Below, in pieces: positions 28,636-36,563 of a DNA stretch of 64,000 nucleotides; the first letter of the stretch is position 1; each line of letters begins with the position of its first letter. The notes under the pieces were generated by a model, which ran no database searches, had not been told where the DNA came from, and worked only from the letters and a program-made list of their open reading frames with translations. Where the stretch lies: assembly GCA_003216775.1 (NCBI GenBank), contig QCII01000008.1, forward strand, positions 55,837 through 119,836. Direction: 5' to 3'. The DNA comes from Prochlorococcus sp. AG-402-K21. Lineage in GTDB: Bacteria > Cyanobacteriota > Cyanobacteriia > PCC-6307 > Cyanobiaceae. A program made the position numbers and the translations under genes.

Positions 28636-28869
28636 ATGATATTTAAAATTAAGTTTTATTTTTATCAAATTTATAAAATAATTTTCATTTTACTACTTAC
28701 GAATATTTCTAATTTGTATTCACATAATTTATTTAATGGTGGTTGCAAAGAACATTGTGGGGGAAAAGTTAAAGTAATAAATAATAAAAACAAATTAAAA
28801 AATTTTGATGATCAAATAAATATTGAGAGAAAAAATTCTTGTTTAAATAAATCACTTTGCAGAGGTTGA
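28636..28869 (+). CDS. Small exported Cys-rich protein
   Basis: This 77-residue protein has a hydrophobic export segment (about residues 8-27) followed by a short Lys/Asn-rich mature region. Its four cysteines are arranged as GGCKEHCGG and later SCLNKSLC, two CxxxC or CxxxxC pairs. This could bind metal or form disulfides outside the membrane. No family was recognised. Confidence 0.5.
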   Translation: MIFKIKFYFYQIYKIIFILLLTNISNLYSHNLFNGGCKEHCGGKVKVINNKNKLKNFDDQINIERKNSCLNKSLCRG

Positions 28870-28893
28870 CCTCTCAAAATTTTTTTAATTGTC

Positions 28894-29169
28894 TTATGAA
28901 ATTGTTTCTTTGATAATTATCATAAAAGTGTTATTTGCTTGATAATTTTTATTAGGAGGTTTTATTTGATTTTTAATTAAAAAAATAAAACTATATATTA
29001 ACGGTAGGAGTAATGATGAAGCAGCAACTAAGGCTATTATCTGATTTAATCTGATAAATGGTTTTTTTACAAGATCCTCTCCACACAAGCCACAAATCAA
29101 AGTACCTTTTGAGGATTGTTTTTGAAATTGATATTTAGGATTGCAATATGGGCAATAATATCGAACCAT
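28894..29169 (-). CDS. Zinc-ribbon membrane protein
   Basis: This 91-residue protein has an N-terminal zinc ribbon with CPYC (residues 6-9) and CGLC (27-30), spaced like a four-cysteine metal site. A membrane helix follows (about residues 47-69). It resembles the zinc-ribbon plus anchor proteins common in small cyanobacterial genomes; the role is unknown. It converges with the small exported gene. A 12-base palindrome TGATAATTATCA (28911-28922) falls within its last codons and is probably coincidental. Confidence 0.65.
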   Translation of the reverse strand: MVRYYCPYCNPKYQFQKQSSKGTLICGLCGEDLVKKPFIRLNQIIALVAASSLLLPLIYSFIFLIKNQIKPPNKNYQANNTFMIIIKETIS

Positions 29170-29728
29170 TTTTAAATTTTATTGTTTTATTCATTATCTA
29201 TAAAACTAGAAGAAAGTCATCTTACTAAAAAAAGAGGGCTTAAATAAGCCCTCTTTTATCTCTTACTTATATTTTTACTGAAGTTAATAACGCACCTAAA
29301 TCATGGATCCTTGTTGCTAACTTCTATTAAGCTAATGCTCACCAAAATTAACTAATTGTCTTTAACTGGGGCAAAAACTCTAGAATTAAGCTTGTTTCTT
29401 AAAGGGCACCTAAACGATGCAGAAGAAGGAAGCTTAGACATTAATAAAAAATAATTGGAGCAGTTAATTAAATTAGTTCTGTTTATTCCGAAATTTCAGG
29501 CAGGCTATCGATCATTTTGAAAGACCTCCTAGAACTCAACAATATAAAATTAGGAAAATATTTCTCATAAGACAATCCGTTTTTATACGCATTGCTTTTT
29601 ATTTAAAAATGTCCGAAAGTAGTAATCAATCCCGTTAATTTTTTTTGAGATATTTTTAGTAAGTTTTGCTTATTTCTTTTGGTGTTTAATTCGTCTATCT
29701 TGATTTTAAATAATTGAGGAAATCTTTT
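29170..29728. other. 559-base stretch with no confident gene; possible sRNA or micro-ORF
   Basis: The only strong element is the terminator at 29232-29260, which implies a reverse-strand transcript. On that strand an ATG ORF of 29 codons (29441-29352) begins MSKLPSSASF and ends VKDN. On the forward strand a TTG ORF of about 32 residues (about 29356-29454) overlaps it. Neither has a Shine-Dalgarno site. The region is less AT-rich than other spacers and contains no tRNA fold that I can see. I read it as a candidate noncoding RNA or a very small protein gene. Confidence 0.4.
29232..29260 (-). terminator. Rho-independent terminator, best oriented for a reverse-strand transcript
   Basis: An 11-bp perfect stem AAGAGGGCTTA / TAAGCCCTCTT spans 29232-29256. 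On the reverse strand the stem is followed by seven Ts (complement of 29226-29232). On the forward strand it is followed only by TTTT. It should therefore end a transcript coming from the right, where no annotated gene lies for about 670 bases. Confidence 0.75.
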
Positions 29729-29884
29729 ATGAATCATTCGAAAGAAGTTAGTAAAACTGATAAATCTAATCCTATAGACGAATATTTTCAATGTCTCTCA
29801 TATTGCGATATTCACCCAAAAGGGATAGATAATGACTGTGAGGTCATTTGTATGGAAAGACATTTAAAAGCTAACTATTGGTAA
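29729..29884 (+). CDS. 51-residue Cys-rich small protein
   Basis: An open frame from ATG 29729 to TAA 29884 has a GAGGA Shine-Dalgarno-like site about 9 bases upstream, unusual for this genome. The product has four cysteines, in FQCLSYCDIHP and NDCEVICMERH, forming two CxxxC pairs on what could be a helical hairpin. That resembles twin-CxxxC or metal-binding small proteins. There is no signal peptide or membrane helix. It converges with the WD40 gene, 19 bases apart. Confidence 0.7.
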   Translation: MNHSKEVSKTDKSNPIDEYFQCLSYCDIHPKGIDNDCEVICMERHLKANYW

Positions 29885-29903
29885 TTTTATAAATTTCTAC
29901 TTT

Positions 29904-30977
29904 TTACTTAAATCCCTTTGAAAAAAGATTAGTACGGACTTTAAATTTCCATACATTTACTACACCTTTTGCGTTAACTGCTGCAAGTGCACAATCATCA
30001 GGTCTCCAGGATATTGCTCCTACTGAATCTCCGGCGAAGGCAGCTCCAACTGGGTCCCCATTACCGTCTTTTTTTAGAAAGCTGGCGACAACAGAACCAT
30101 CTCGAGATCCTGAGGCTACAAGCATACCTTTATTTGAAAAGGCTAGGCTCGAAATGGGTTCAGTATGGTGACATAGTTCTCCTGGCATAGTCCCCTCTGG
30201 ACCATTTCCTAAAAAGCTCCATACTGTAATTCTTTCACTTCCACTAGTTGCTAGTAATTTTCCGCTGTCATCAAACGAAAGGTGACTTGGTTTTCCAGGG
30301 TATCCCGTCATTTCTGCATCCATTCCCGTTGATCTTCTCCAGAAATGAACTGAATTATCTTGACTCCCGCAGGCGACTATATCTCCATCAGGACTTAATT
30401 CCATTGATACCAATGATCCTTGCCACTCGAGTTTTTGATTAGTTTTATTATTAACTATGTCAAAGAATGTCACTCTTCCGTAGCAAGCAGTAGCAAGTTC
30501 ATTTTTATTTGACCACGTTATTGCGCTTACTGTGCTTGGATGGTCTTCTGAGATCCATTTCTCTTCACCAACTTCATTAAAAACATATACTTTTTTTGAG
30601 GAAGCTATCGCTAGAAATAAACCGTCATTAGACCACTTGAGGTGTTCTACCCAACCCCAACCAAGATCAAGTGTTTTAATTACTTTCCCTTCGTGACAAT
30701 TACAAATTTGAACATTTCCATCCTGACCTGATGTTGCAAAAATCTCACCCTCTGGATGAATGGCCATTGCTAATAGACCACCAGAGTGTGTATTTTCTTT
30801 TTTCCAAATAATTTTTCCAGTATCTCCTTCGAATGCAAAAAGACCTCCTGCCACGTCACCAACAATAAATTGTTTACCTTTAAGGGCCCAGCCACAAACT
30901 ATTGCGTAATCGTTAACTTCTGCTGTCCATCCTTCATGGAACATGCCTCTTGGGCTAAATGGTTCTATATCAGGCAT
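29904..30977 (-). CDS. WD40-repeat beta-propeller protein linked to the zinc genes
   Basis: This 357-residue protein has about seven WD40-type blades across its full length. Examples are GGLLAMAIHPEGEIFATSGQDGNVQIC, VEHLKWSNDG and ISSLAFSNKGMLVASGSRDGSV. There is no signal peptide. WD40 propellers are protein-interaction platforms. Its start overlaps the 3' end of the CobW-family gene by 13 bases on the same strand, so the two are translationally coupled. A role in metal delivery is suggested only by that coupling. Confidence 0.85.
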   Translation of the reverse strand: MPDIEPFSPRGMFHEGWTAEVNDYAIVCGWALKGKQFIVGDVAGGLFAFEGDTGKIIWKKENTHSGGLLAMAIHPEGEIFATSGQDGNVQICNCHEGKVIKTLDLGWGWVEHLKWSNDGLFLAIASSKKVYVFNEVGEEKWISEDHPSTVSAITWSNKNELATACYGRVTFFDIVNNKTNQKLEWQGSLVSMELSPDGDIVACGSQDNSVHFWRRSTGMDAEMTGYPGKPSHLSFDDSGKLLATSGSERITVWSFLGNGPEGTMPGELCHHTEPISSLAFSNKGMLVASGSRDGSVVASFLKKDGNGDPVGAAFAGDSVGAISWRPDDCALAAVNAKGVVNVWKFKVRTNLFSKGFK

Positions 30978-32320
30978 TTATCAAAGCCTTCTTGCATCTC
31001 TTTCTCATTTAGATTTCTACCGATAAAAACAAGTTGATTTCTACGAGGTTCGTTACCCCATTCTTTGTCAGGTTGTGCAGTAAATAACATATGTACCCCT
31101 TGGAAAACTATTCTCCTTGGGTTCCCTGAGTAACTTATGAAACCTTTAGTTCTGAATATATCCACCCCTTTTTCTGAGAGAAGTCTTCCCATCCAAGTAT
31201 TTAGTTTTTCTGGGTCAACATCTCCAAAACGCTCTATAGCAATTGATCCTACTTCATCATCATGTTCGTGCTCTGCTTGCCAGAACCTTTCAGTTTTAAA
31301 TGGGATCTCATTTGAATTATTTTCTTCACTTTTAATAACTTTCATATTGAATTCTTCAGCAGTGTGCTGTGTAAACAAACCTATTTTTGATTGCTTTTCT
31401 ACATTCAGAATAAAGGATTTATTTCCTTTATCCTCCAATTTGAGATTTATATGTTCTCCAAATGGGATAGTATTTCCAGGATCTAAACTATTAGCTTTTT
31501 CGGCATAAAGTCTTACGGAAGATTCAGCACCATCTTTAAGATCTTCTTCACTCTCTCCTTGGTTAGCGAGAGCTACTAATGACATTTCTGGATCGGGTCC
31601 TTCTTCTAGCATTAATTCATACTTACCTTCAGCAAGATCGTAAACACCTGTCCATTCAAAAGGATATTCTGGTTCAAGAAATGTTGGTCTGCGTTTAAGG
31701 ATCTGATCAAGATCAAATGCACTTAGATTTAAGACTGTTTCAATTGGTACTTTGGCATTCTCTGCTCGAATAATTCGAGTCATTCGGTTCATATCTCTCA
31801 ATCTTGATTCGAGGACATTTAGTGCATCATCAGAGACTAAATCAGTTTTATTAAGGACAAGAACATCTGCAAATGCCACTTGTTCTGAACTTTCATCACT
31901 CCTGCCTAGCTGCTGATCAATATGTGCAGCATCAACTAAAGTCACAATTCCATCAAGAGTAAATTCAGAACTAATCTCTTCATCCATGAAAAATGTCTGT
32001 GCAACTGGCCCAGGATCTGCTAATCCTGTAGTTTCTACTAAAACATAGTCGAACTTATCTCTTCTTTTCATAAGGTTGCCAAGGACTCTTATTAAATCAC
32101 CGCGAACAGTACAACAAATGCAACCGTTTGACATCTCAAATACTTCTTCATCGGCATTAATTACGAGCCCTTGATCTATACCTACTTCACCATATTCATT
32201 CTCAATTACAGCTATTCTTTTCCCATGTTCTTCACTTAATATCCTATTAAGTAGAGTAGTTTTCCCTGACCCAAGGAATCCAGTGAGGATGGTTACGGGA
32301 ACTTTATCTTTAATGCTCAT
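30965..32320 (-). CDS. CobW/COG0523 GTPase, probable zinc chaperone, with an inserted beta domain
   Basis: This 451-residue G3E GTPase has Walker A GFLGSGKTT (residues 14-22), the metal motif GCICC (CxCC, 66-70), switch ETTGLADPGP and base motif NKTD (157-160). The usual C-terminal CobW_C domain follows from about 345, starting after a HEHDDE metal-rich stretch. Between them, about residues 220-328, is a beta-rich insert beginning FEWTGVYDL and containing IGLFTQHTAEEF. It resembles an insert in the adjacent ZnuA. Genomic position between ZnuA and a WD40 protein argues for zinc. The 451-residue length exceeds the ~330 usual for the family, which the insert explains. Confidence 0.88.
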   Translation of the reverse strand: MSIKDKVPVTILTGFLGSGKTTLLNRILSEEHGKRIAVIENEYGEVGIDQGLVINADEEVFEMSNGCICCTVRGDLIRVLGNLMKRRDKFDYVLVETTGLADPGPVAQTFFMDEEISSEFTLDGIVTLVDAAHIDQQLGRSDESSEQVAFADVLVLNKTDLVSDDALNVLESRLRDMNRMTRIIRAENAKVPIETVLNLSAFDLDQILKRRPTFLEPEYPFEWTGVYDLAEGKYELMLEEGPDPEMSLVALANQGESEEDLKDGAESSVRLYAEKANSLDPGNTIPFGEHINLKLEDKGNKSFILNVEKQSKIGLFTQHTAEEFNMKVIKSEENNSNEIPFKTERFWQAEHEHDDEVGSIAIERFGDVDPEKLNTWMGRLLSEKGVDIFRTKGFISYSGNPRRIVFQGVHMLFTAQPDKEWGNEPRRNQLVFIGRNLNEKEMQEGFDKCLI

Positions 32321-32397
32321 TTACTGATTTTTACTAAATAAATAATATTTTAATAATAGTAATAATAAGAAATGAAAACCGTTTTTATTAGAAAAAT

Positions 32398-33915
32398 TTA
32401 ATCTGAAAGTTTGTACCATTCAGACTCAAGATTGGAGCCGGCTTCTTTGTTACAGCTTCCACCTAATGAATTAACTATTGTACAAGTGTTATGAACGGCT
32501 ACTGATACTGTATTCCCATCCATCATCAATCCATCAACAAATATTTGATTAGAAGCTAAAGGAACTGAACTTTGTCTACTCAAGTTCTTTAATAACTTAG
32601 ATGCTGGAATTTGTTCAGGAAATATTGCCTTAACTTTCTCTTCATCTAACATTTTTAAAGTAGAACTTATGTTGTCTGGCCTTAAGCTTGAGGAGTCTCC
32701 AAGAAAGTCAAGTAAACTAATGGTTTCAAAACCAAATGCATCACCGTAGTATTCCATTGCTTTGTGTTTAGAAACAATTACTCTGTTTCCCTCAGGAATA
32801 GAGCTTACTTGTTCGACGATCCAACTATCTAAGCCTTCTAAGAGTAAATCAGCTTTTTTGAATCTTTCATTTATTAGTTTTCTGTCCCCTCTATTAAAAA
32901 CTGAAATATCTTTCTTTAAACTTTTGCTTATAATATCTCCCATTTTTATGATGTTATGTGGATCATGCCATACATGTGGATCTAGACCTCCATGGTCATG
33001 ATGGTGATGATGTCCCTCTCCTTCGTCTGGTACTTGTGCTATTGGCTCTACATCACTATTTGAAACGTCCTTAAAAAAGTGTTGAGTTGCTTCAAACTCA
33101 AAAGGCATGTGTTCAGTAAAAAATATATATTGACCATCTTCTTTGATATCTACGTTAAAAACAGTGCTTTCTTTGCTTTGATCAAAATTAAGAACAAAAG
33201 CTTTATTACTTGCCATCAAAGTACCATTATTTTTTCTGCTTATTGAGTCTTTAGATCCTAATAATTCTTTAGCTGAATCTTCAGACCCTTCTATGTCATT
33301 AGATTTGAGAATCACCATCTTCATTGCAGGATCTGCATATTCGCCATCAACTTTTTCAAATGACCATTTGTAAGAACCCTTAGAAAGCTTGAATTTGCCT
33401 GCCCATTCGAAAGCACCTTCAGCATGATCATCATGACCTCCATGATCAGAATGATCATCATGACCTCCATGATCAGAATGATCATCTACCTTAGCCGAAT
33501 GTTCAGCATGATCATCATGACCTCCATGATCAGAATGATCATCTACGTCTATTGCACCAACACCTACAACAACAGTATTCTTTTTATTTTCCCAATTTCT
33601 CATACTTGGAGTCATTTCTTTGCCAAGAGTGAATACTTTGTCTGCGCTGTTTAGTAATTGAGCTTGCCTTGGATTGATCTTTAAGTCATGAACATCCTGT
33701 TTTCTATCTACTAAGCATGTAACTTCGTCAGAAGGTAATGCTATTGATTTAACTAAATCACAAACTAATGGTTCAACTGCTACATATGACTTTCCTTTAG
33801 CCATAACATCCTGCCCAAAACCAGAAAATATAATCGTTCCAGCGATAACGGAATTTTTAATAATTGACCTACTTGAAGCTGTTTTATTTGTTATGAGTCT
33901 TTTAAAAATTGACAT
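32398..33915 (-). CDS. znuA: Zinc ABC transporter solute-binding protein ZnuA with an inserted domain
   Basis: This 505-residue periplasmic zinc-binding protein has an N-terminal export segment (residues ~18-40). It keeps cluster 9 binding-protein ligands: His76 in DVHDLK, His in DPHVWHDPH (313-320) and His in SKHKAMEYYG. ZnuA proteins are usually ~300-330 residues. The extra length is a His/Asp-rich loop (125-165) with repeated DHSDHGGHDD units, then a beta domain (about 168-283) beginning FEWAGKFKL. A second His-rich run, HHHHHDHGG, lies at 302-310. The His-rich loops probably buffer zinc. The gene is divergent from znuC with a Zur-type box between. Confidence 0.9.
   Translation of the reverse strand: MSIFKRLITNKTASSRSIIKNSVIAGTIIFSGFGQDVMAKGKSYVAVEPLVCDLVKSIALPSDEVTCLVDRKQDVHDLKINPRQAQLLNSADKVFTLGKEMTPSMRNWENKKNTVVVGVGAIDVDDHSDHGGHDDHAEHSAKVDDHSDHGGHDDHSDHGGHDDHAEGAFEWAGKFKLSKGSYKWSFEKVDGEYADPAMKMVILKSNDIEGSEDSAKELLGSKDSISRKNNGTLMASNKAFVLNFDQSKESTVFNVDIKEDGQYIFFTEHMPFEFEATQHFFKDVSNSDVEPIAQVPDEGEGHHHHHDHGGLDPHVWHDPHNIIKMGDIISKSLKKDISVFNRGDRKLINERFKKADLLLEGLDSWIVEQVSSIPEGNRVIVSKHKAMEYYGDAFGFETISLLDFLGDSSSLRPDNISSTLKMLDEEKVKAIFPEQIPASKLLKNLSRQSSVPLASNQIFVDGLMMDGNTVSVAVHNTCTIVNSLGGSCNKEAGSNLESEWYKLSD
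33426..33550 (-). repeat. 27-base repeats encoding the His/Asp-rich loop of ZnuA
   Basis: The 27-base unit GATCATCATGACCTCCATGA plus TCAGAAT occurs at 33426-33452, directly again at 33453-33479, and a third time at 33510-33536 after a diverged spacer. Each encodes nine residues of the DHSDHGGHD type. This is a tandem coding repeat prone to copy-number change. Confidence 0.85.
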
Positions 33916-33937
33916 AAAAAATTATAATAATACTAAA

Positions 33938-33957
33938 AAATGATAATCATTTTCATT
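33938..33957. promoter_or_regulatory. Zur/Fur-type operator between znuA and znuC
   Basis: AAATGAT-A-ATCATTT (33938-33952) is a perfect 7-1-7 inverted repeat. It extends into TTCATT, giving a close match to the classic Fur-family consensus GATAATGATAATCATTATC. It lies 23 bases upstream of the znuA start and about 95 bases upstream of znuC, so one dimer site could control both. The zur gene itself lies 0.9-1.3 kb away. I infer Zur rather than Fur from the flanking genes. Confidence 0.75.
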
Positions 33958-34052
33958 ATGTCTGACAAGCAAAAGTATCAAATGTTATGAAAATAATACG
34001 CAGCTTGTATTATTGGTAAGCTTGTAAAGTGACTTTTTTAAAAGATTAATTA

Positions 34053-34823
34053 ATGGCTACTTTAGTCGCTGAAAATTTAACCTTTGCATACACAAAAAAA
34101 AGTAAGCCAGTTTTAAATAAGGTATCTGTTGAGATTAAACCTGGAACCCTAACAGCGTTAGTTGGTCCAAACGGTGCTGGTAAATCCACTCTTTTGAGAA
34201 TATTGCAAGGACAAAACACTCCAGATAAAGGCGAAATAAAAATCGACGGTGATAATTTATATAGATCTAGAGCTCTAGTAGCACTTATGCCTCAAAGAAG
34301 TTCTATGAATTGGAAGTTTCCCATTACAGTTGAAAAATTGGTATCTCTTGGTCAAATAAAGTATTCAAAATCAAGAAGTAATAACCCCTTTCAAATTAAG
34401 ACTCTTCTAGCATATCCTAATTCTTGGATTAATAAATGTTGTGAGTTAGAGGCGACAATGCAAAGAGTAGGCATTGCAAATTTGGCTAATAGAAGACTCG
34501 ATTCTCTTTCAGGAGGACAGCAACAAAGAGCTCTATTAGCAAAAACTCTTATGTCCCCTGCAAAAATATTTCTTCTGGATGAACCTTGTGCGGCGTTGGA
34601 TCCGCCTGCAAAAGAGGATTTTCTAAAAATTGTTCGTCAACTTGCAGATGCTGGACTTTCTTTGCTCGTAAGTAGTCATGATTGGGGCGAGTCTCTAAAT
34701 AATTATGATCAAGTAATAGTTCTTGATAAAAGTGTTTTGGCAGTTGGTAGTCCCGATCTAATAAAAGATAATTTAGATGCTATAAACATTAGCTCTTTAA
34801 AGGAAAATAATTTCTGTGATTAG
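34053..34823 (+). CDS. znuC: Zinc ABC transporter ATPase
   Basis: This 256-residue ABC ATPase has Walker A GPNGAGKST (38-46), signature LSGGQQQR near residue 153, Walker B IFLLDEP and the H-loop SSHDWGE. Family resemblance is to metal (Zn/Mn) importers with ZnuB and ZnuA. An insert of about 20 residues between Walker A and signature (ITVEKLVSLGQ onward) is within family range. The permease gene lies downstream beyond zur on the other strand, an uncommon order, since znuC and znuB are usually adjacent. Confidence 0.92.
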   Translation: MATLVAENLTFAYTKKSKPVLNKVSVEIKPGTLTALVGPNGAGKSTLLRILQGQNTPDKGEIKIDGDNLYRSRALVALMPQRSSMNWKFPITVEKLVSLGQIKYSKSRSNNPFQIKTLLAYPNSWINKCCELEATMQRVGIANLANRRLDSLSGGQQQRALLAKTLMSPAKIFLLDEPCAALDPPAKEDFLKIVRQLADAGLSLLVSSHDWGESLNNYDQVIVLDKSVLAVGSPDLIKDNLDAINISSLKENNFCD

Positions 34824-34836
34824 AAAATGTTCCTTT

Positions 34837-35232
34837 TTAATTCTGAGCTTGATAACAGTTTTGGCAAAGCCCGAAATATTCGAGGGTATGAAACAACAAT
34901 TGGAATTTCTTTGGACTTTTTTTGGGTGTATGAATATCTTTTACAGGGCACCCTTCCATTTTTGATGTCTCACCACATTGAACACAGGTCAAATGATGAA
35001 TATCTCTATCTACAGGAGTGTAAAGAACCTCTCCTGTTGGGAGATGTCTAGAACGTATTAAACCATGCTTTATCAGAACTTGAAGATTCCTGTAAACAGT
35101 TGTCAATCCCATGGCTTTGCCACTTTCTATCAATTGTCTATGTACCTCTTGACCGCTCAATTCATCTTCACATTTATTAAGTTCTTCAAGAAGTTGTTCT
35201 TGTCTTTTGGTAATGACAGACTTAGTTACCAT
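34837..35232 (-). CDS. zur: Fur-family repressor, probable zinc regulator Zur
   Basis: This protein has a winged-helix DNA-binding domain (TKRQEQLLEEL, then GQEVHRQL and MGLTTVYRNLQVL). The zinc-binding half has HHLTCVQCGETSKMEGCP and a final CQNC. Two CxxC pairs give the structural zinc site. I prefer the ATG at 35232 (131 residues); an ATG at 35271 would add 13 residues with little support. Placement between znuC and znuB, antiparallel to both, and the Zur-type box at 33938 argue for Zur over Fur or PerR. Its divergent neighbour znuB starts 57 bases from the preferred start. Confidence 0.85.
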   Translation of the reverse strand: MVTKSVITKRQEQLLEELNKCEDELSGQEVHRQLIESGKAMGLTTVYRNLQVLIKHGLIRSRHLPTGEVLYTPVDRDIHHLTCVQCGETSKMEGCPVKDIHTPKKSPKKFQLLFHTLEYFGLCQNCYQAQN

Positions 35233-35288
35233 TGTTTCCAAAATCTTTTTTTGTACCGTAATTTTGATCATAACGAATCTTTCGAATA

Positions 35289-36074
35289 ATGTCTTTTATT
35301 AATAACAACTGGTGGCTTGTCCCATTAATAATAACTATATTCTCAGGAATCTTATGTCCAGCAATGGGAACTGTATTAATCACTCATAAGAGATTATTAC
35401 AAGTTAATTTAATATCTCATTGCGTGTTGCCTGGACTTGCTCTCGCACTAGCGCTTGGAATTCATCCCTCAATTGGTGGCGTTATCAGTGGTCTTTTAGG
35501 CTCAGTAATTGCGGAAAGTTTAACTAATAGAAAAAGTGAAAATTATGAAGCAGTTATGAATACTATTCTTGCTGGAATGCTTGGGTTTGGAGTGCTTATT
35601 ATTCCATTACTCGGAATAAGGATTGATTTGGAGTCAGTATTATTTGGCGATTTGTTGACAGCAAATTTTGGAGATTTACTTAGAACAATAATTGCATTTT
35701 TAGTATTTATAGTTCTAATGATTTTTGGATATGAAAAGGTTGTTTATGTTGGATTAGATCCAGAAGGTGCCTCTGCAAGTGGAATAAATGTTTCTTTATT
35801 AAATTTTGCTTTGAGTTTTACGACAGCATTAGTAATTGTTAGTTCAATGTCAGCAGTTGGCGTAATTCTTGTAATTGCTCTTCTTTCTACCCCAACTCTA
35901 TTAGGGCTAAATAATGCCCATAGTTTAAGAATTGCAATGATGAGATCTTCATTTTTTGGATTATGCATTTCACTTCTGGGCTTTATTCTCTCTATAGTCT
36001 TTAATCTGTCGCCTGGGCCTGCAATTAGTGTTATTTGTATTGCATCTCTTTTGATTCCTAAACTTCGCAAATAA
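35289..36074 (+). CDS. znuB: Zinc ABC transporter permease
   Basis: This 261-residue metal ABC-3 family permease has about eight hydrophobic helices. It carries the conserved stretch LISHCVLPGLALALALG (about residues 41-57, containing the SH element) and VGVILVIALLSTPT near residue 203. Size matches ZnuB. It begins 57 bases from the divergent zur start and its stop abuts the stop of a small reverse-strand gene. It should assemble with ZnuC and ZnuA in the inner membrane. Confidence 0.92.
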   Translation: MSFINNNWWLVPLIITIFSGILCPAMGTVLITHKRLLQVNLISHCVLPGLALALALGIHPSIGGVISGLLGSVIAESLTNRKSENYEAVMNTILAGMLGFGVLIIPLLGIRIDLESVLFGDLLTANFGDLLRTIIAFLVFIVLMIFGYEKVVYVGLDPEGASASGINVSLLNFALSFTTALVIVSSMSAVGVILVIALLSTPTLLGLNNAHSLRIAMMRSSFFGLCISLLGFILSIVFNLSPGPAISVICIASLLIPKLRK

Positions 36075-36221
36075 TTAAATCTTAAATGTCCAATCAGAGT
36101 TTAATACTTGAGCTTCTGGATTGTTTTTTAAAGCTACTGCAATAGCCTCTTTTTTATTATTGGCTATAACAACTTCATCAAATTCCTTTCCGTTTTTTTT
36201 GAGAATTACTTTGAAACGCAT
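36075..36221 (-). CDS. 48-residue small protein, function unknown
   Basis: The ATG at 36221-36219 begins MRFKVILKKNGKEFDEVVIA. It continues with NNKKEAIAVALKNNPEAQ to a WTFKI end, a compact beta-beta-alpha-beta pattern. The stop abuts the znuB stop with no gap. The amino acid pattern (amphipathic, regular) argues for a real gene, and small ferredoxin-fold or DUF4040-like proteins come to mind but without motif support. Confidence 0.65.
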   Translation of the reverse strand: MRFKVILKKNGKEFDEVVIANNKKEAIAVALKNNPEAQVLNSDWTFKI

Positions 36222-36305
36222 AAAAAAATTTTTAATTAAACAAAAGTTAACCATTAATCAACTAGATTTAAATACTTTTAAAAGTTAATTGATGAAATAG
36301 AAATT

Positions 36306-36554
36306 TTAGTTATTTTGGAGCTTTTCTACTACAGATTCTTTCTCAATCTTTGCTACATCCTGCAATCCATTAGCATCAAACCATGGTGCGTTTTCCCAAT
36401 TAAATCCTTCCCCAAACGTATTATCAGGAGCGGCTACGTACCAGTGACATGATGAATCGGGAACATCTACAGCACATTTTGACCAGTCAGCTTCCCATTG
36501 AGGAACTTGTACCCACATTACAGAAGCTAATAAAAAAGAAAAAATAAAATTCAT
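36306..36554 (-). CDS. Small exported protein with a Trp-rich mature region
   Basis: This 82-residue protein has a short hydrophobic export segment (residues 2-15). The mature part is rich in Trp and Asp (WEADWSKC, SSCHWYVAAPDN, FNWENAPWFDANG) and has two cysteines that could pair. I recognise no family. A 47-codon ORF ends 10 bases upstream of its start, so the two may share a message. Confidence 0.6.
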   Translation of the reverse strand: MNFIFSFLLASVMWVQVPQWEADWSKCAVDVPDSSCHWYVAAPDNTFGEGFNWENAPWFDANGLQDVAKIEKESVVEKLQNN

Positions 36555-36563
36555 AATCCTCGG

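Noticed and set aside
28911..28922. Perfect palindrome TGATAATTATCA, identical to the core at 37890
   Set aside because: It lies in the last codons of the zinc-ribbon membrane gene, with no start codon downstream in a regulatory position, so I treat it as coincidence in AT-rich coding DNA.
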